DNA from: Panopea generosa | Taxonomy: Eukaryota > Mollusca > Bivalvia > Adapedonta > Hiatellidae | DNA: 64,000 nt | Direction of reading: 5' to 3' | NCBI GenBank assembly: GCA_029582155.1 | Contig: CM055900.1 | Coordinates: 45,009,624 to 45,073,623 of the forward strand | Part shown: positions 47,481 through 59,900 of the stretch, piece by piece | Layout: every line of letters begins with the position of its first letter | How positions within the stretch are numbered: the first letter of the stretch is position 1 | Notes under the pieces: model-generated | Told to the model about the DNA's origin: nothing | Database searches by the model: none | The model's input: only the letters and a program-made list of their open reading frames with translations | Translations under genes and position numbers: made by a program

Positions 47481-48730
47481 CTTTTGTGTGTGTGTGGGGT
47501 GGGGGGCATTTTCTTTTATTTTGAACAGCAAGTTTTGGGACAAGAAATACGTTTGTGTTTAAATATACAAATCATTGGAGGACCAATAATTAATAAATAT
47601 CGCGCCAGTACGCACTTAAGACGTTAAAATAGAAAAACGAATGGATAATCGAATGTTCAATGTTTTTTGTGGAATTCAGAAAAAAATATGTACTAAAAAT
47701 AAATTAGATGTGCGAAGAAACACACAAACTTAAAAAAATGACGATATAATTTGCCACGGGGTTGCACCGGTCAAAGTCTTGAAAATATTCTTTCTAGATC
47801 ACAAGCGCCGTGATGATTATAAAAAAAGGTTCTCGCCAGGTCTTGTGGTGATAACCGAAAAGTATAAAAAATAAATTTGGATGGCGCACGTAGACTGATT
47901 TTTCGCCAACTATGAATAAACCGGGCTATCTTAGCTCGTACACTCGATTTTGAAGCGCCATCTGTGTTACTGTTGCGCATTTGGCGCAATGGCGCGGCCA
48001 AAAATGACTGTAATATTTCCGTGTGTAGTTATTGTAATACGAAATATTAATACACTGATAGAGTGAAAGTATTAAGAATAATAAGTTACATCCAACTTTT
48101 AAATAAAGATTTTACATTTGTTTTTGCATTGCCAATTACTATAGTTTCAATATTTTATATTATTTGCTAAAATGTAAGGGGTGTACATGTGATAACCAAT
48201 TACTAATATTTCTGTAACAAACCTAATAGATAATGATTATACTAATCGAGCACGCTTATTGATCTTATCTAAATACAATCAGTATTAAGCCACTTTGGAT
48301 AATTTAGGTGTTTGTTTGGAATAACAACTCTGCCTGATCTCATTGTATAACTTGTATGGGAGTTAGGGAATTGTTTGATTCAGGACTATAATTAACTTCA
48401 TGTGACGTTTTCACTTTTTCCGATCTTTTTTTCTGATCTAGAGACACGTTTTAAGTGATTCAGTTAACCACACGTTTTACAAATGTGTCGATTAACTCAC
48501 ATTGTTGCTTCTCGTTATTAAACTGATATCTTGTAAATATTGGGTTTAGCGTTTGTTGTAGATGATTCTTGAAACGTGCTTAAGTTCTGCATGCCTCATC
48601 AACATTTCACATTGTTCAGGTAAGTTAGTGTCAACACTGAAGGAGGCAGCAATTAAAAACCGAAAGTTCATCGTACCGGCGGTCTTACTGCAGAGATCCA
48701 TCCCACATGCGACAGGCCTTTCAGTAGTTG
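47481..48730. other. Unassigned DNA
   Basis: A short GC-richer patch around 47880-48000 carries several GGCGC motifs and a 76-codon minus frame (47771-48001) with no recognisable domain. It might be a promoter-proximal fragment, but I cannot support a gene. The rest is AT-rich. Confidence 0.4.
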
Positions 48731-48870
48731 ATCAGAAATAAATATGGCCTCGGGTAACATGGTTCGATCCTCCGAGACGGCTATGTGTGAGAAATACACT
48801 TTAAGCGCATATGCTTAGTATTGGTTCTACTCAGGATGACTTCTTCTGCATACTTCAGTAAATCGATTTT
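48731..48870 (+). mobile_element. tRNA-derived SINE-like element
   Basis: Box-B-like GGTTCGATCC at 48761-48770, then ACGGCTATGTGTGAGAAATA and the shared body CATATGCTTAGTATTGGTTC TACTCAGGA. Related to 3331-3490 and 49480-49645. Confidence 0.58.
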
Positions 48871-48887
48871 CTTGTAAACGTCTTAGA

Positions 48888-49300
48888 ACACAGTTGTGCC
48901 CCTTATGCCATGGTAGCAAGCTTTTTGAGATTACAAAAAGCCCTATGTAATTTAATTTGAAATATTTTCAAAATTGTTCATAGGGTGTGCGGTTTCTTTC
49001 TGCAGAAGAAAAGAGCAAACGCTGGCATAGCATATACTGCAGTAAAACATCACTGGTAAAAAAGGACTTTTATAGGACTTGAACAGATGTATGAATTGAT
49101 GAGCATTAAGGACTTCTTTTTTTAACACATCTTAGGGTGTCTGAAAAAAAAAAACAAGCCGGTAAACCTAATAGTAATTGTGTAATTCTGCGTGCGGATA
49201 CATTCCTGCTATTAAGAAAATATAAAAAGATTCTGTGTAGAATTATTGTTTTATCGTGAAAATCTTCGACCATATTTTAAGAAAAAAAATCAACTGTGTT
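48888..49300 (+). repeat. Dispersed repeat, paralogue of 20970-21420
   Basis: Collinear blocks ACACAGTTGTGCCCCTTATG, GAAATATTTTCAAAATTGTT, TTTATAGGACTTGAACA, ACATTCCTGCTATTAAG and TCAACTGTGT. Here it follows a SINE-like element directly; at 20970 it does not, so the two are separate repeats. Confidence 0.7.
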
Positions 49301-49479
49301 GGGAAACTTAATATCTGTGAAATGTTGGGCGAAAAAACACGCAATTAAAAAGTAGACTTTTGTTATAATGGCAGCTATTATCGACGTTTTATCATTTTTC
49401 TGAGATGAATGGGAGAAAAAGTTCATTATGAGTTCATCCATATGGGATAGAAAAATCTCACCCTCTCGGTTAACATAGT

Positions 49480-49645
49480 TTGCAGAGGACTCGGTAGGGC
49501 CTCGTCCCTGTGGTAGAGCATCGGATTTAAGATTGGAGTGGGTCGTGGGTTTCTTCTCCACGGCTATGTACAGCGTCCTTAGGTAAGAAATATTCTCCAT
49601 ATATGCTTAGTAGTGGTTCTACCCAGGCATATTATGAGCGTGATT
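49480..49645 (+). mobile_element. tRNA-derived SINE-like element
   Basis: Head GTGGTAGAGCATCGGATTTA with A-box character, then GTGGGTCGTGGGTTTCTTCT, the ACGGCTATGT segment, and the shared body ATATGCTTAGTAGTGGTTCT ACCCAGGCA. The 107-codon minus frame over it (49277-49600) is incidental. Confidence 0.62.
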
Positions 49646-50312
49646 TATATAAGTTTTAAGAACTTGTTGCACAATCGATGTAAACTACAAAAGTTCAAAA
49701 CAGTCTAAAGATGCAGTCACAAAAGCAACAGCGTATCAAAGTATAAATACGTAACGGTAAGAAAATACAAAAAAATTGACAACAGAGGTAATCATTTCCG
49801 TGCGATTTGTACTATGGTCAAAGCGGATTAGTTTCTTTGAAATTATGATATGAATATTGTAATTCATTTTTAAAAGGACATATTTCACTCTCTTTATATT
49901 CTGGACACATCTAAGTATGTTGTGTTTCATATCGACGGCAGGGACTTTCCAATCTCTCCTTCTCAAACTAGACCTATCACGAAAGTTGATTGATACCGCC
50001 ACATTAATTAAGTCAGCGTCTCAAAAGTAGTGTCACGCACTTCACTTGATTGCCTGATAACTGTGGAAGCGAACCACTCCAAAATTATTGAAATGTGGTA
50101 AATATAACATTAATTCTGGTTGCAAGGGCAATAACTCTGCAGGGAACTAGGACAATATGTACGTCACGCATATCTACACTTTAAGTTTATCATATATGCA
50201 AAATGTCAAATAAATTGCTTGAATACTGCAGAATGAGTTTGTTCAACACGTTGCTTCACACGCTGACCAGGAAACCGACACAGTGACTCACATATACTTT
50301 CTAAAATTTTGA
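49646..50312. other. Unassigned DNA
   Basis: No gene or named repeat. The 88-codon minus frame at 49736-50002 has no motif. Confidence 0.5.
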
Positions 50313-50525
50313 TTGCGAGGGTATCAACATTTCACTTGATTGCGAGGGTATAAACATTTTACTTGATTGCGACGGTATAAATATTTCACTTGATTGCGAG
50401 GGTATAAACATTTCACTTGATTGCGAGGGTATAAAAAATTCACTTGATTGCGAGGGTATAAACATTTCACTTGATTGCAAGGGTATTAACATTTGACAGA
50501 TTGCAAGGGTTTAAACATTTCACTT
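50313..50525. repeat. 27-bp minisatellite, about 8 copies
   Basis: The unit reads AAACATTTCACTTGATTGCG followed by AGGGTAT. The periodic minus frame (Ile-Pro-Ser-Gln-Ser-Ser-Glu-Met-Phe) is a by-product. Confidence 0.95.
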
Positions 50526-50699
50526 AGATATCACACTGATTCTGATACATGTAGTGTTTACCTTCTATAATTCAATATAAATTGCCAAATAAGATATTGG
50601 TCTTTTTTGTTGGGCGGTAGTGAAGTAGACTCGATACTGCAAGCTTTATCCGAACTTGATTCGAATATTGACCAACAATACTCAGTACTCGCTATAACC

Positions 50700-53600
50700 A
50701 TGAAACTTACTTGAGATGTATTAGCAAAAGCATTATTCTGCACTGGTTCTAACAAGGGAACTTACTGGAGATGTTTTAGAAAAATTATTACTCTGTACTT
50801 GTTCTTACAAGGAAAATAACTTGAGATGCATAAACAAAAGCATTACACTGTCTGGTTCTAAAAAGAAAACGTACTGGAGATGTATTAGTAAAAGTATTAC
50901 TCGGTATTGGTTCTAACTAGGAAACTTACTGGAGAAGTATTAGCAAAAGGATTACTCTTTACTGGTTCTAACAAGGAAACTTACTGGAGATGTATAAGCA
51001 AAAGCATTACTCTGTACTGGTTCTAACAAAGAAACTTACTGAAGATGCATTAGCAAAAACATTACTCTGTTCTGGGTCTAACAAAGAAACTTACTGGAGA
51101 TGCATTAGCAAAAGCATTATTTTGTACTGGTTATAACAAGGAAGCTTACTGGAGATGTATTAGCAAAAGCATTACTCTGTATTAGTTCCAACAAGAAACA
51201 TACTGGAGATGCATTAGCAAAAGAATTTCTCTGTACTGGATCTAACAAGAAAACTTACTGGAGATGCATTAGCAAAAGTATTACATTGTATTGATTATAA
51301 CAAGGAAACTTACTGCAGATGCATTAGCAAAAGCATTACTCTGTACTTGTTCTAACAAGGAAACTTACTGGAGATGCATTAGCAAAAGCATTACTCTGTA
51401 CTGGTTTTAACAAGGAAACTTACTGGAGATGCATTAGCAAAGCATTTCTCTGTACTGGTTCTAACAAGGAAACGTACTGGAGATGCATTAGCAAAAGAAT
51501 TACTCTGAACTGGTTCTAACCAGGAAACTTACTGGAGATGCATTAGCAAAAGTATTACTCTGTATTGGTTCTAACAAGGAAACGTACTGGAGATGCATTA
51601 GCAAAAGCATTACTCTCTACTGGTTCTAACAAGGAAACCTTCTGGAGATGCATTAGCAAAATAATAACTCTGTATTGGTTATAACAAGGAAACTTACTGG
51701 AGATGCATTAGCAAAAGCATTACTCTGTACATAGTTCTAACAAGGCAACTTACTGGAGATGCATTAGCAAAGCATTACTCTGTACTGGTTCTAACAAGGA
51801 AACGTACTGGAGATGCATTAGCAAAAGTATTACTCTGAACTGGTTCTAACCAGGAAACTTACTGGAGATACATTAGCAAAAGTATTACTCTGTATTGGTT
51901 CTAACAAGGAAACGTACTGGAGATGCATTAGCAAAAGCATTACTCTGTTCTGGTTATAACAAGGAAATGAACTGGAGATGCAGTAGCAAAAGCATTACTC
52001 TGTACTGGTTCTAAAAAGGAAACTTACTGGAGATGAATTAGCAAAAGCATTAATCTGTACTTGTTCTAACAAGGAAACTTACTGAAGATGCATTAGCAAA
52101 TCATAACTCTTAACTGGTTCTAACAAGGAAACGTACTGGAGATGCATTAGCAAAAGCATTATTCTGTATTGTTTCTAACAAGGAAACTTACTGGAGATGC
52201 ATTAGCAAAAGCATTACTCTGTACTGGTTCAAACAAGGAAACCTTTTGGAGATGCATTAGCAACAGCATTACTCTGTACTGGGTCTAACAAAGAAACTTA
52301 CTGGAGATGCATTAGCAAAAGCATTATTTTGTACTGGTTATAACAAGGAATCTTACTGGAGATGCATTAGCAAAAGCATTACTCTGCTCTTGTTCTAACA
52401 AGGAAACTTACTGGAGATGCATTAGCAAAACCATTACTCTGTACTGGTTCTAACAAGGAAACTGATTGGAGATGTATTAGCAAAAGCATTACTCTGTTCT
52501 TGTTCTAACAAGGAAACTTACTGGAGATGCATTAGCAAAAGCATTATTCTTTACTGGTTATAACAAGAAACATACTGGAGATTTATTAGCAAAAGCATTA
52601 CTCTGTTCTTGTTTTAACAAAGAAACCTACTGGAGATGTATTATCAAAAACATTACTCTGTATTAGTTCCAACAAGAAACATACTGGAGATGTTTTAGCA
52701 AAAGCATTACTCTGTACTGGATCTAACAAGAAAACTTACTGGAGATGCATTAGCAAGGCATTACACTGTTTTGGTTATAACAAGGAAACTTACTGGAGAT
52801 GCATCAGCAAAAGCATTACTCTGTACTGGTTCTAACGAGAAAACTTACTGGAGATGCATTAGCAAAAGCATTACTCTGTATTGGTTATAACAAGAAAACG
52901 TACTGGAGATGTATTAGCAAAAGCATTACTCAGTACTGGTTCTAACAAGGAAACCTTCTGGGGATGCATTAGCCAAAGCATTACTCTTTACTGCTTCTAA
53001 CAAGGAAACCTTCAGGAGATGCATTAGCAAAACCATTACTCTGTATTTGTTATAACAAGAAAACTACCTGCAGATGTATTAGCAAAAGCATTACTCTTTA
53101 CTGGTTCTAACAAGGAAACCTTCTGGAGATGCGTTAGCAAAAGCATTACTCTGTATTGGTTATAACAAGAAAACTTACTGGAGATGTATTAGCATAAGCA
53201 TTACTCAGTACTGGTTCTAACAATAAAACCTTCTGGAGATGCATTAGCAAAAGCATTACTCTGTACTGGTTATAACAAGGAAACTTACTGGAGATGCATT
53301 AGCAAAATCATTACTTTTTACTGGTTCTAACAAGGAAACCTTCAGGAGATGCATTAGCAAAACCATTACTCTGTATTGGTTATAACAAGAAAACTACCTG
53401 CAGATGTATTAGCAAAAGCATTACTCTTTACTGGTTCTAACAATGAAATCTTCAGGAGATGCATTAGCCAAACCATTACTCTGTATTTGTTCTAACAAGG
53501 AAACCTACTGGAGATGTATTAGCAAAACCATTTCTCTGTACTTGTCCTAACGAGGAAACTTACTGGAGATGCATTAACAAAAGTATTACTCTGTACTGGT

Positions 53601-53870
53601 TCTGACACGGAAACCTACTGGAGATGTATTAGCAAAAGCATTACTCTTAACTGGTTATAACAAGGAAACTTCCTGGAGATGCATTAACAAAAGTATTACT
53701 CTGTACTGGTTCTTACAAGGAAACATACTAGAGATTTATTAGCAAAAGCATTACTCTGTACTGTTTCTAACAAGAAAACATATTGGAGATGCATTAGCAA
53801 AAGCATTACTCTGTTCTGATTCTAACAAGGAAACCTACAAGAGATGCATTAGCAAAAGCATTACTCTGTT
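50700..53870. repeat. 55-bp minisatellite, left block
   Basis: About 57 copies of a unit reading CTGTACTGGTTCTAACAAGG, AAACTTACTGGAGATGCATT, AGCAAAAGCATTACT. Units vary at a few recurrent positions (GTACT/GTATT, AAACTT/AAACCT, GATGCA/GATGTA). The array continues on the other side of the LINE at 56978. Confidence 0.97.
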
Positions 53871-56800
53871 GTTTTTTTTGTGTTTTTTTTAGCTACCAAA
53901 TGGCTACTCATTTATTCTCCTCGTCAAAGAGTGTGTTGTGCGTCGAGGAGCAACATCCCACCGCACATTTTACAATATCAACATATTAATCAATGGTGAC
54001 TCGAACACAACACTCTCATTCTCAATAAATTTAGTATATTTCCACTATATAATAAATATCGTACATATGTATTTGTATTGTCTTTATTTATATATTACTG
54101 AATGTCATTAACACAATAATAAAAAGAAAGGAGGAAAAATAAATGTGTTTTCTGGTAAACTTGGGGGAGAGGGGGGTGTATTTGGAAGGCGCAGATGAAG
54201 CTAGTGCATTTATAACATCACTAAATAAAGGGACTGGAATCAATGTTTCGGTTGTTATATACATAGCATAGTACATGGCTACCCAAAATTGATTAAACAT
54301 TAATTGTGAGTTTTGCAAGTGACCAATGTTGGTCAAATGTTTCTATAGTCATATTTTTTTAGTGCAATTTTATTGTTTATTTTGTATAAATTTGATATAC
54401 ATTATTTGAAATCTTGTATCCTTAAGTTCCTATTTAGATTCTTGCATGAGTATATATTTTTTCATTTCAAGATTCAACATATTTTTGGCTTGCGATTTAC
54501 TTCCTGTGAAACCAAAAATGAAATTCTTTTCATTGAACTCCACATATTTATTCTCTGATAGTAGCCATGTATTTATCTCAGTGATCGATTCTTGTGTTTT
54601 GTTACATTCCCAGAAGATATGTTGAAGAGTCTCAAATGTAAATCCACAAAAGGTGCACAAAGCATTCTCTTTTATTTTTATTTTTGTAAGATAAGAATTT
54701 GTTGGCAAAATTCTATGTATTAGTCTTGTTTGTAACCACTGTAGGTATGAGTCTTTTGTTGTTTTAAAGGGCATTTCATCGATTGTTTTTCATTCATTAT
54801 CTGTTAAGTTAAATATTTCATTCCATTTTCTTCGACTCGTTGGTGTATAATTATTACAATTAAATATGTTGTAAAATTGTTTTGATCCTTTCTCAGTTTT
54901 TACAATAATGTTCATATATGTTGGTATATATGGTATATTACACTTTGTTGGTTTAGTTCCAAGGTTGATATTTAGATTATTTTTCTGTTTTTTTTCATAG
55001 CAATAGAGAGGCCTTGATAATGCAGAAAATTTAATTTCATCGATAGTTTGTCTTCTAACTCTTGTTTTGAAAATATATTTCCATTTTCATTCATTATATC
55101 ATTCACAAATCTTACTCCCTTATTAAACCAAGATGCCATAAAAATACTTTGTTTTCATATTATTATGTTGTGATTGTAAAACAATGGCATTAGTAAGAAT
55201 TTTTCAGATGAATCAATTTTAAGTTTTTCAATATATTGAACATATGATAATAAAACATCTTTCCAAAAACAATTTTTCAAACATAACGCTATCTTTTCTG
55301 CATAATGTTTTCCATAGGAAAACAATTTTACCTTGTCAAAATAGTTATTACATATATTTTGCCAATTATTATCACTTGTTGCTAATCTTCTAATCCAAGT
55401 TAGCTTTAGGCCTGCTATAAAAGCTTTTAAGTTTACCATATTTAATCCTCCTTCCATATATTATTTAACAATTACTGTACTCTTGATCTTTGCTGGACCT
55501 TGCCATAAAAAGTCAAAAAGTAAATTATTAATACTGTTTACAGTTTTTTTCATCTGGATTTGGAAGAGTAATGAAAAGATGGTTAAAAGATGGGATTAAT
55601 AATGATTTGATAACTGTAATTTTACCAATTGGTGTTAACTGACGTCTTTTCCAGTGATCAATAGTTATTTTTAGTATTTTTAATTTATTTGAATAATTTA
55701 ACTCAACCATTTTATCAAGATCACCATGAAAATTTAAACCCAACAATTTAAATGCACTTGTGCCCCATGCTAATTTCCATTTTGTTTTAATTGATTTTGT
55801 ACTTTATTTCATTGCACCTATCCAAATTACTTGAGTTTTATCGAAGTTTACTTTAAGTCCAGTATATTTTGTGAATGTTTCGAGTTCATCTAAGGTTGCA
55901 TGTAATGAGGTGTCAGATCCGTCTTGTAGTACTGAGGTGTCGTCAGCAAACTGTGACATTTTGTATTCCATATTTCCTATTTTGATGCCTTTAATTTTCT
56001 TATTATTCTTTATTTTTATAGATAATATTTTAGTACATATTATAAATATATAAGGTGATAACGGATCGCCTTGACGGCAACCGCGATCAACATTGAATGT
56101 CTCTGATAAAAGTCCATTTTGTTGTACCATTGATTGTGCATCATTATAAAGTGTATGAATCCAATTTTGTATGGATTTGCCGAAATTAAAAAATTGTAAA
56201 GATTACATAATGTAGTTCCAAGATATAGTATCAAATGCTTTTTCAAAACCTATGAGGAGGAGAAGTCCTTGAATATTATTATCTTCTGTATATTTCATTA
56301 AATCATAAAGAAGTCTTGTGTCTTCTCCCATATACTTTCCTTTAATGAATCCAGTTTGGTTTTTGTCAATAATTTTGTACAAAACGGTTTTTACACGTTG
56401 TGCAATTGTACCAGATGCTATTTTGTAAACTGTATTAAGAAGTGTAAGAGGACGCCAATTTTTTAGAAACTGCCTTGGTTTGCTTTCTTTTGGTATACAC
56501 GTAATCATTCCTTGTTTCTGAGTTATTGACATTTGACCCTTGTCATAACCATAATTAATTGATCTTACAACAAAATGACCCAAATACTTCCAGAAAGCTT
56601 TAAAAAAAGTTGGCTGAAAACCGATCGTTACCGGGACTGCGGTCATTAGACATAGACTTTAATGTTTCTGCAGCCTCATCATGTGTAATTTCACCTTCAA
56701 GGGCATTAGATTCTAAGGGAGATAACTTTGGTATATTAAGGTATTCTTTTGTCAAATCTATATCAGTCAAGTTTATATCACAATTTGAGTATAACTTTTT

Positions 56801-56977
56801 ATAAAATTTGTGTGTTTCGTTCAGAATTTCATCTTGTTTATGCAACTGTTCCCCATTTAATTTTTGATGAATGAAATCGTTTGCTTGAGTAATTGTGTTT
56901 TTCCAAATAGCAAAAGAAATTTGTTGTTTTTTCCCCATTTTCAATCCACTGAGCTCGGTATCTTGTAATACAGCCTT
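53871..56977 (-). mobile_element. 5'-truncated LINE inserted in the 55-bp array
   Basis: The array is broken at TTACTCTGTT (53861-53870) and resumes with TTACTCTGTAC (56978 on), giving a 9-bp target duplication. The left edge is a T-rich run (53871-53892), i.e. a 3' poly(A) tail on the minus strand. The right edge starts within the RT-upstream region (CITRYRAQWIENGEKTTNFF), so endonuclease and 5' region are missing. Same broad clade as the LINE at 37584-45409. Confidence 0.9.
54430..56975 (-). pseudogene. LINE ORF2 fragment, reverse transcriptase (broken)
   Basis: Minus-strand order: SMSNDRSPGNDRFSANFF; NWRPLTLLNTVYKIASGTIA; TGFIKGKYMGEDTRLLYDLM; then LIGFEKAFDTISWNYI, where the catalytic Asp expected before FEKAFD is Gly; CRQGDPLSPYIF; QFADDTSVL (FADD intact); GLKVNFDKTQVIWIG; and a C-terminal zinc motif CTFCGFTFETLQHIFWEC. 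Several frameshifts separate these pieces. Confidence 0.85.
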
Positions 56978-59900
56978 TTACTCTGTACTGGTTCTGACAA
57001 GGAAACCTACTGGAAATGTATTAGCAAAAGCAGTACTCTGAACTGGTTCTAACAAGGAAACTTACTGGAGATGTATTGGCAAAAGCATTACTCTTTTCTC
57101 TGTTCTGGTTCAAACAAGGAAACCTACTGGAGATGTATTAGCAAAAGCATTATTCTGTTCTGGTTCTAACAAAGAAACTTACTGGAGATGCATTAGCAAA
57201 AGCATTACTCTATACTGGTTCTGACAAGGAAACATACTGCATTAGCAAAAGTATTACTCTGTTCTGTTTCAAACAAGGAAACTTACTGGAGATGTATTAG
57301 CAAAAGCATTACTCTGAACTGGTTCTAACAAGGAAAGTTACTGGAGATGTATTAGCAAAAGTATTATTCTGTACTGGTTCTAACAAGGATCTTACTGGAT
57401 ATGTATTAGCAAAAGCATTAAACTGTACTGGTTTTAACAAGGAAGCGTACTGGAGATGCATTAGCAAAAGCATTACTCTGTAAAGGTTGTAACAAGGAAA
57501 CGTACTGGATATGTATTAGCAAAAGTATAACTCTGTTCTGGTTCTAGCAAGGAAACTTACTGAATATGTATTTGCAAATGTATTCCTCTGTACTGGTTCT
57601 AACAACAAAACTTATTGGAGATGCATTAGCAAAAACATTACTCTGTACGTGTTCTAACAAAGAAACCTACTGTAGTTGAATAAGCAAAAACATTACTTTG
57701 TACTGGCTCTAACAAGGAAACATACTGGAGATGCATTAGCAAAAGCATAACTATGTTTCGGTTCTAACAAAAAAACTGACTGAAGATGTATTAGTAAAGG
57801 CATTACTCTGTACTGGTTCTAACAAGAAAAACTTACTGGAGATGCATTAGCGAAAGCATTATTTTGTACTGGTTCTAACAAGAAACATACTGGAGATGTA
57901 TTAGCAAAAGCATTACTCTGTTCAGATTCTAACAAGGAATCTTACTGGAGATGTATTTGCAAAAGCATTACTCAGTATTGGTTCTAACAAGGGAATTACT
58001 GGAGATGTATTAGCAAGAGCATTACTCTGTATTGGTTCCAACAAGAAACATACTTGAGATGTATTAGCAAAAGTATTATTCTGTTCTGGTTCTAACAAAG
58101 AAACTGACTGGAGATGCATAAGCAAAAGCATTACTCTATACTGGTTCTGATAAGGAAACATACTGGAGATGCATTAGCAAAATTATTACTCTGTATTGGT
58201 TCAAACAAGGAATCTTAATGGAGATGTATTAGCAAAAGTATTACTCTGTACTGGTTCTAACAAAGAAACTGACTGGAGATATATTAACAAAAGCATTAAA
58301 CTGTACTGGTTCTAACAAGGAAACTTACTGGAGATGCATTAGCAAAAACATTACTATGTAAAGGTTGTAACAAGGAAACGTACTGGATATGTATTAGCAA
58401 AAGTATTACTCTGTTCTGGTTCTAGCAAGGAAACTTACTGAATATGTATTTTCAAAAGCATTACTCTGAGCTGGTTCGAACAAGGAAACTGACTGGAGAT
58501 GAATTAGCAAAAGCATAACCCTGTACTGGTTCTAGCAAAGAAACTTACACGAGATGTATTAGCAAAAGCATTACTCTGTATTGGTTCCAACAAGAAACAT
58601 ACTGGAGATGTATTAGCAAAAGCATTACTATGTTCTAGTACTAACAAGGAAACGTACTGGAAATGCATTAGCAAAAGCATTAGTCTGTTTTTGTTCTAAC
58701 AAGGAAACCTACTGGAGAAGCATTAGCAAAAGCATTACTCGGTATTACTTCTAACAAGGAAACTTACTGAAGATGCATTAGGAAAAGCATTACTCTGTAC
58801 TGGTTCTAACATGGAAACTGACTGGAAATGCCTTAGCAAAAGCATTACTTTGTATTGGTTTTAACAAGGGAATTACTGGAGATGTATTAGCAAGAGCATT
58901 ACTCTGTATTGGTTCCAACAAGAAACATACTGGAGATACTAGCAAAAGCATTACTCTGTTCTGGTTCTAACAAAGAAACCAGCTGGAGATGTATTAGCAA
59001 AAGCATTACTCTGTTCTAGTTCTAACAAAGAAACCTATTGGAGATGTATTAGCAAAAGCATTACTCTGTATTGGTTCCAACAAGAAACATACTGGAGAGG
59101 TATTAGCAAAAGCTTTACTCTGTACTGGTTCTAACATGGAAACTTACTGGAGATGCATTAGCAAAAGTATTACTCTGTATTGGTTCTAACAAGTAAACGT
59201 ACTAGAGATGCATTTGTAAAAGCATTACTCTGTTCTGGTTCTATCAAGAATACTTACTGGAGATGCATTAGCAAAAGTATTACTCTGTATTGGTTCTAAC
59301 AAGGAAACCTACTGAAGATGCATTAGCAAAGCATTACACTGTTTTGTTCCTAACGAGGAAAATTACTGGAGATGTATTAGCAAAAGCATTACTCTGTTCA
59401 GGTTCTACCAAGGAAACTTACTGGAGATGTATTTGCAAAAGCATTACTCGGTATTGGTTCTAACATGGAAACTGACTGGAGATGTATAAGCAAAAGCATT
59501 ACTCTTTTCTGGTTCTAACAAAGAAACATACTGGAGATGTATTAGCAAAAGCATTACTCTGTACTGGTTCTAATAAGGAAACTTACTGGAGATGTATTTG
59601 CAAAAGCATTACTCTGTTCTAGTTCTAACAAAGAAACATGCTGAAGATGTATTAGTAAAAGCATTACTCTGTACTGGTTCTAACAAGAAAACTTACTGGA
59701 GATGCATTAACAAAAGCATTCTTTTGTACTGGTTCTAACAAGAAACATAATGGAGATGCATTAGCAAAAGCATTACTCTGTTCAGGTTCTAACAAGGAAA
59801 CTTACTAGAGATGTATTAGCAAATGTATTACTCTGTACTGGTTCTAACAACGAAACATACTGGAGATGCATTAGCAAAAGCATTACTCTGTACTTGTTCT

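Noticed and set aside
47771..48001. 76-codon minus frame in a GC-richer patch
   Set aside because: No domain, no neighbouring exon and no splice or codon evidence; listed only within the unassigned stretch.
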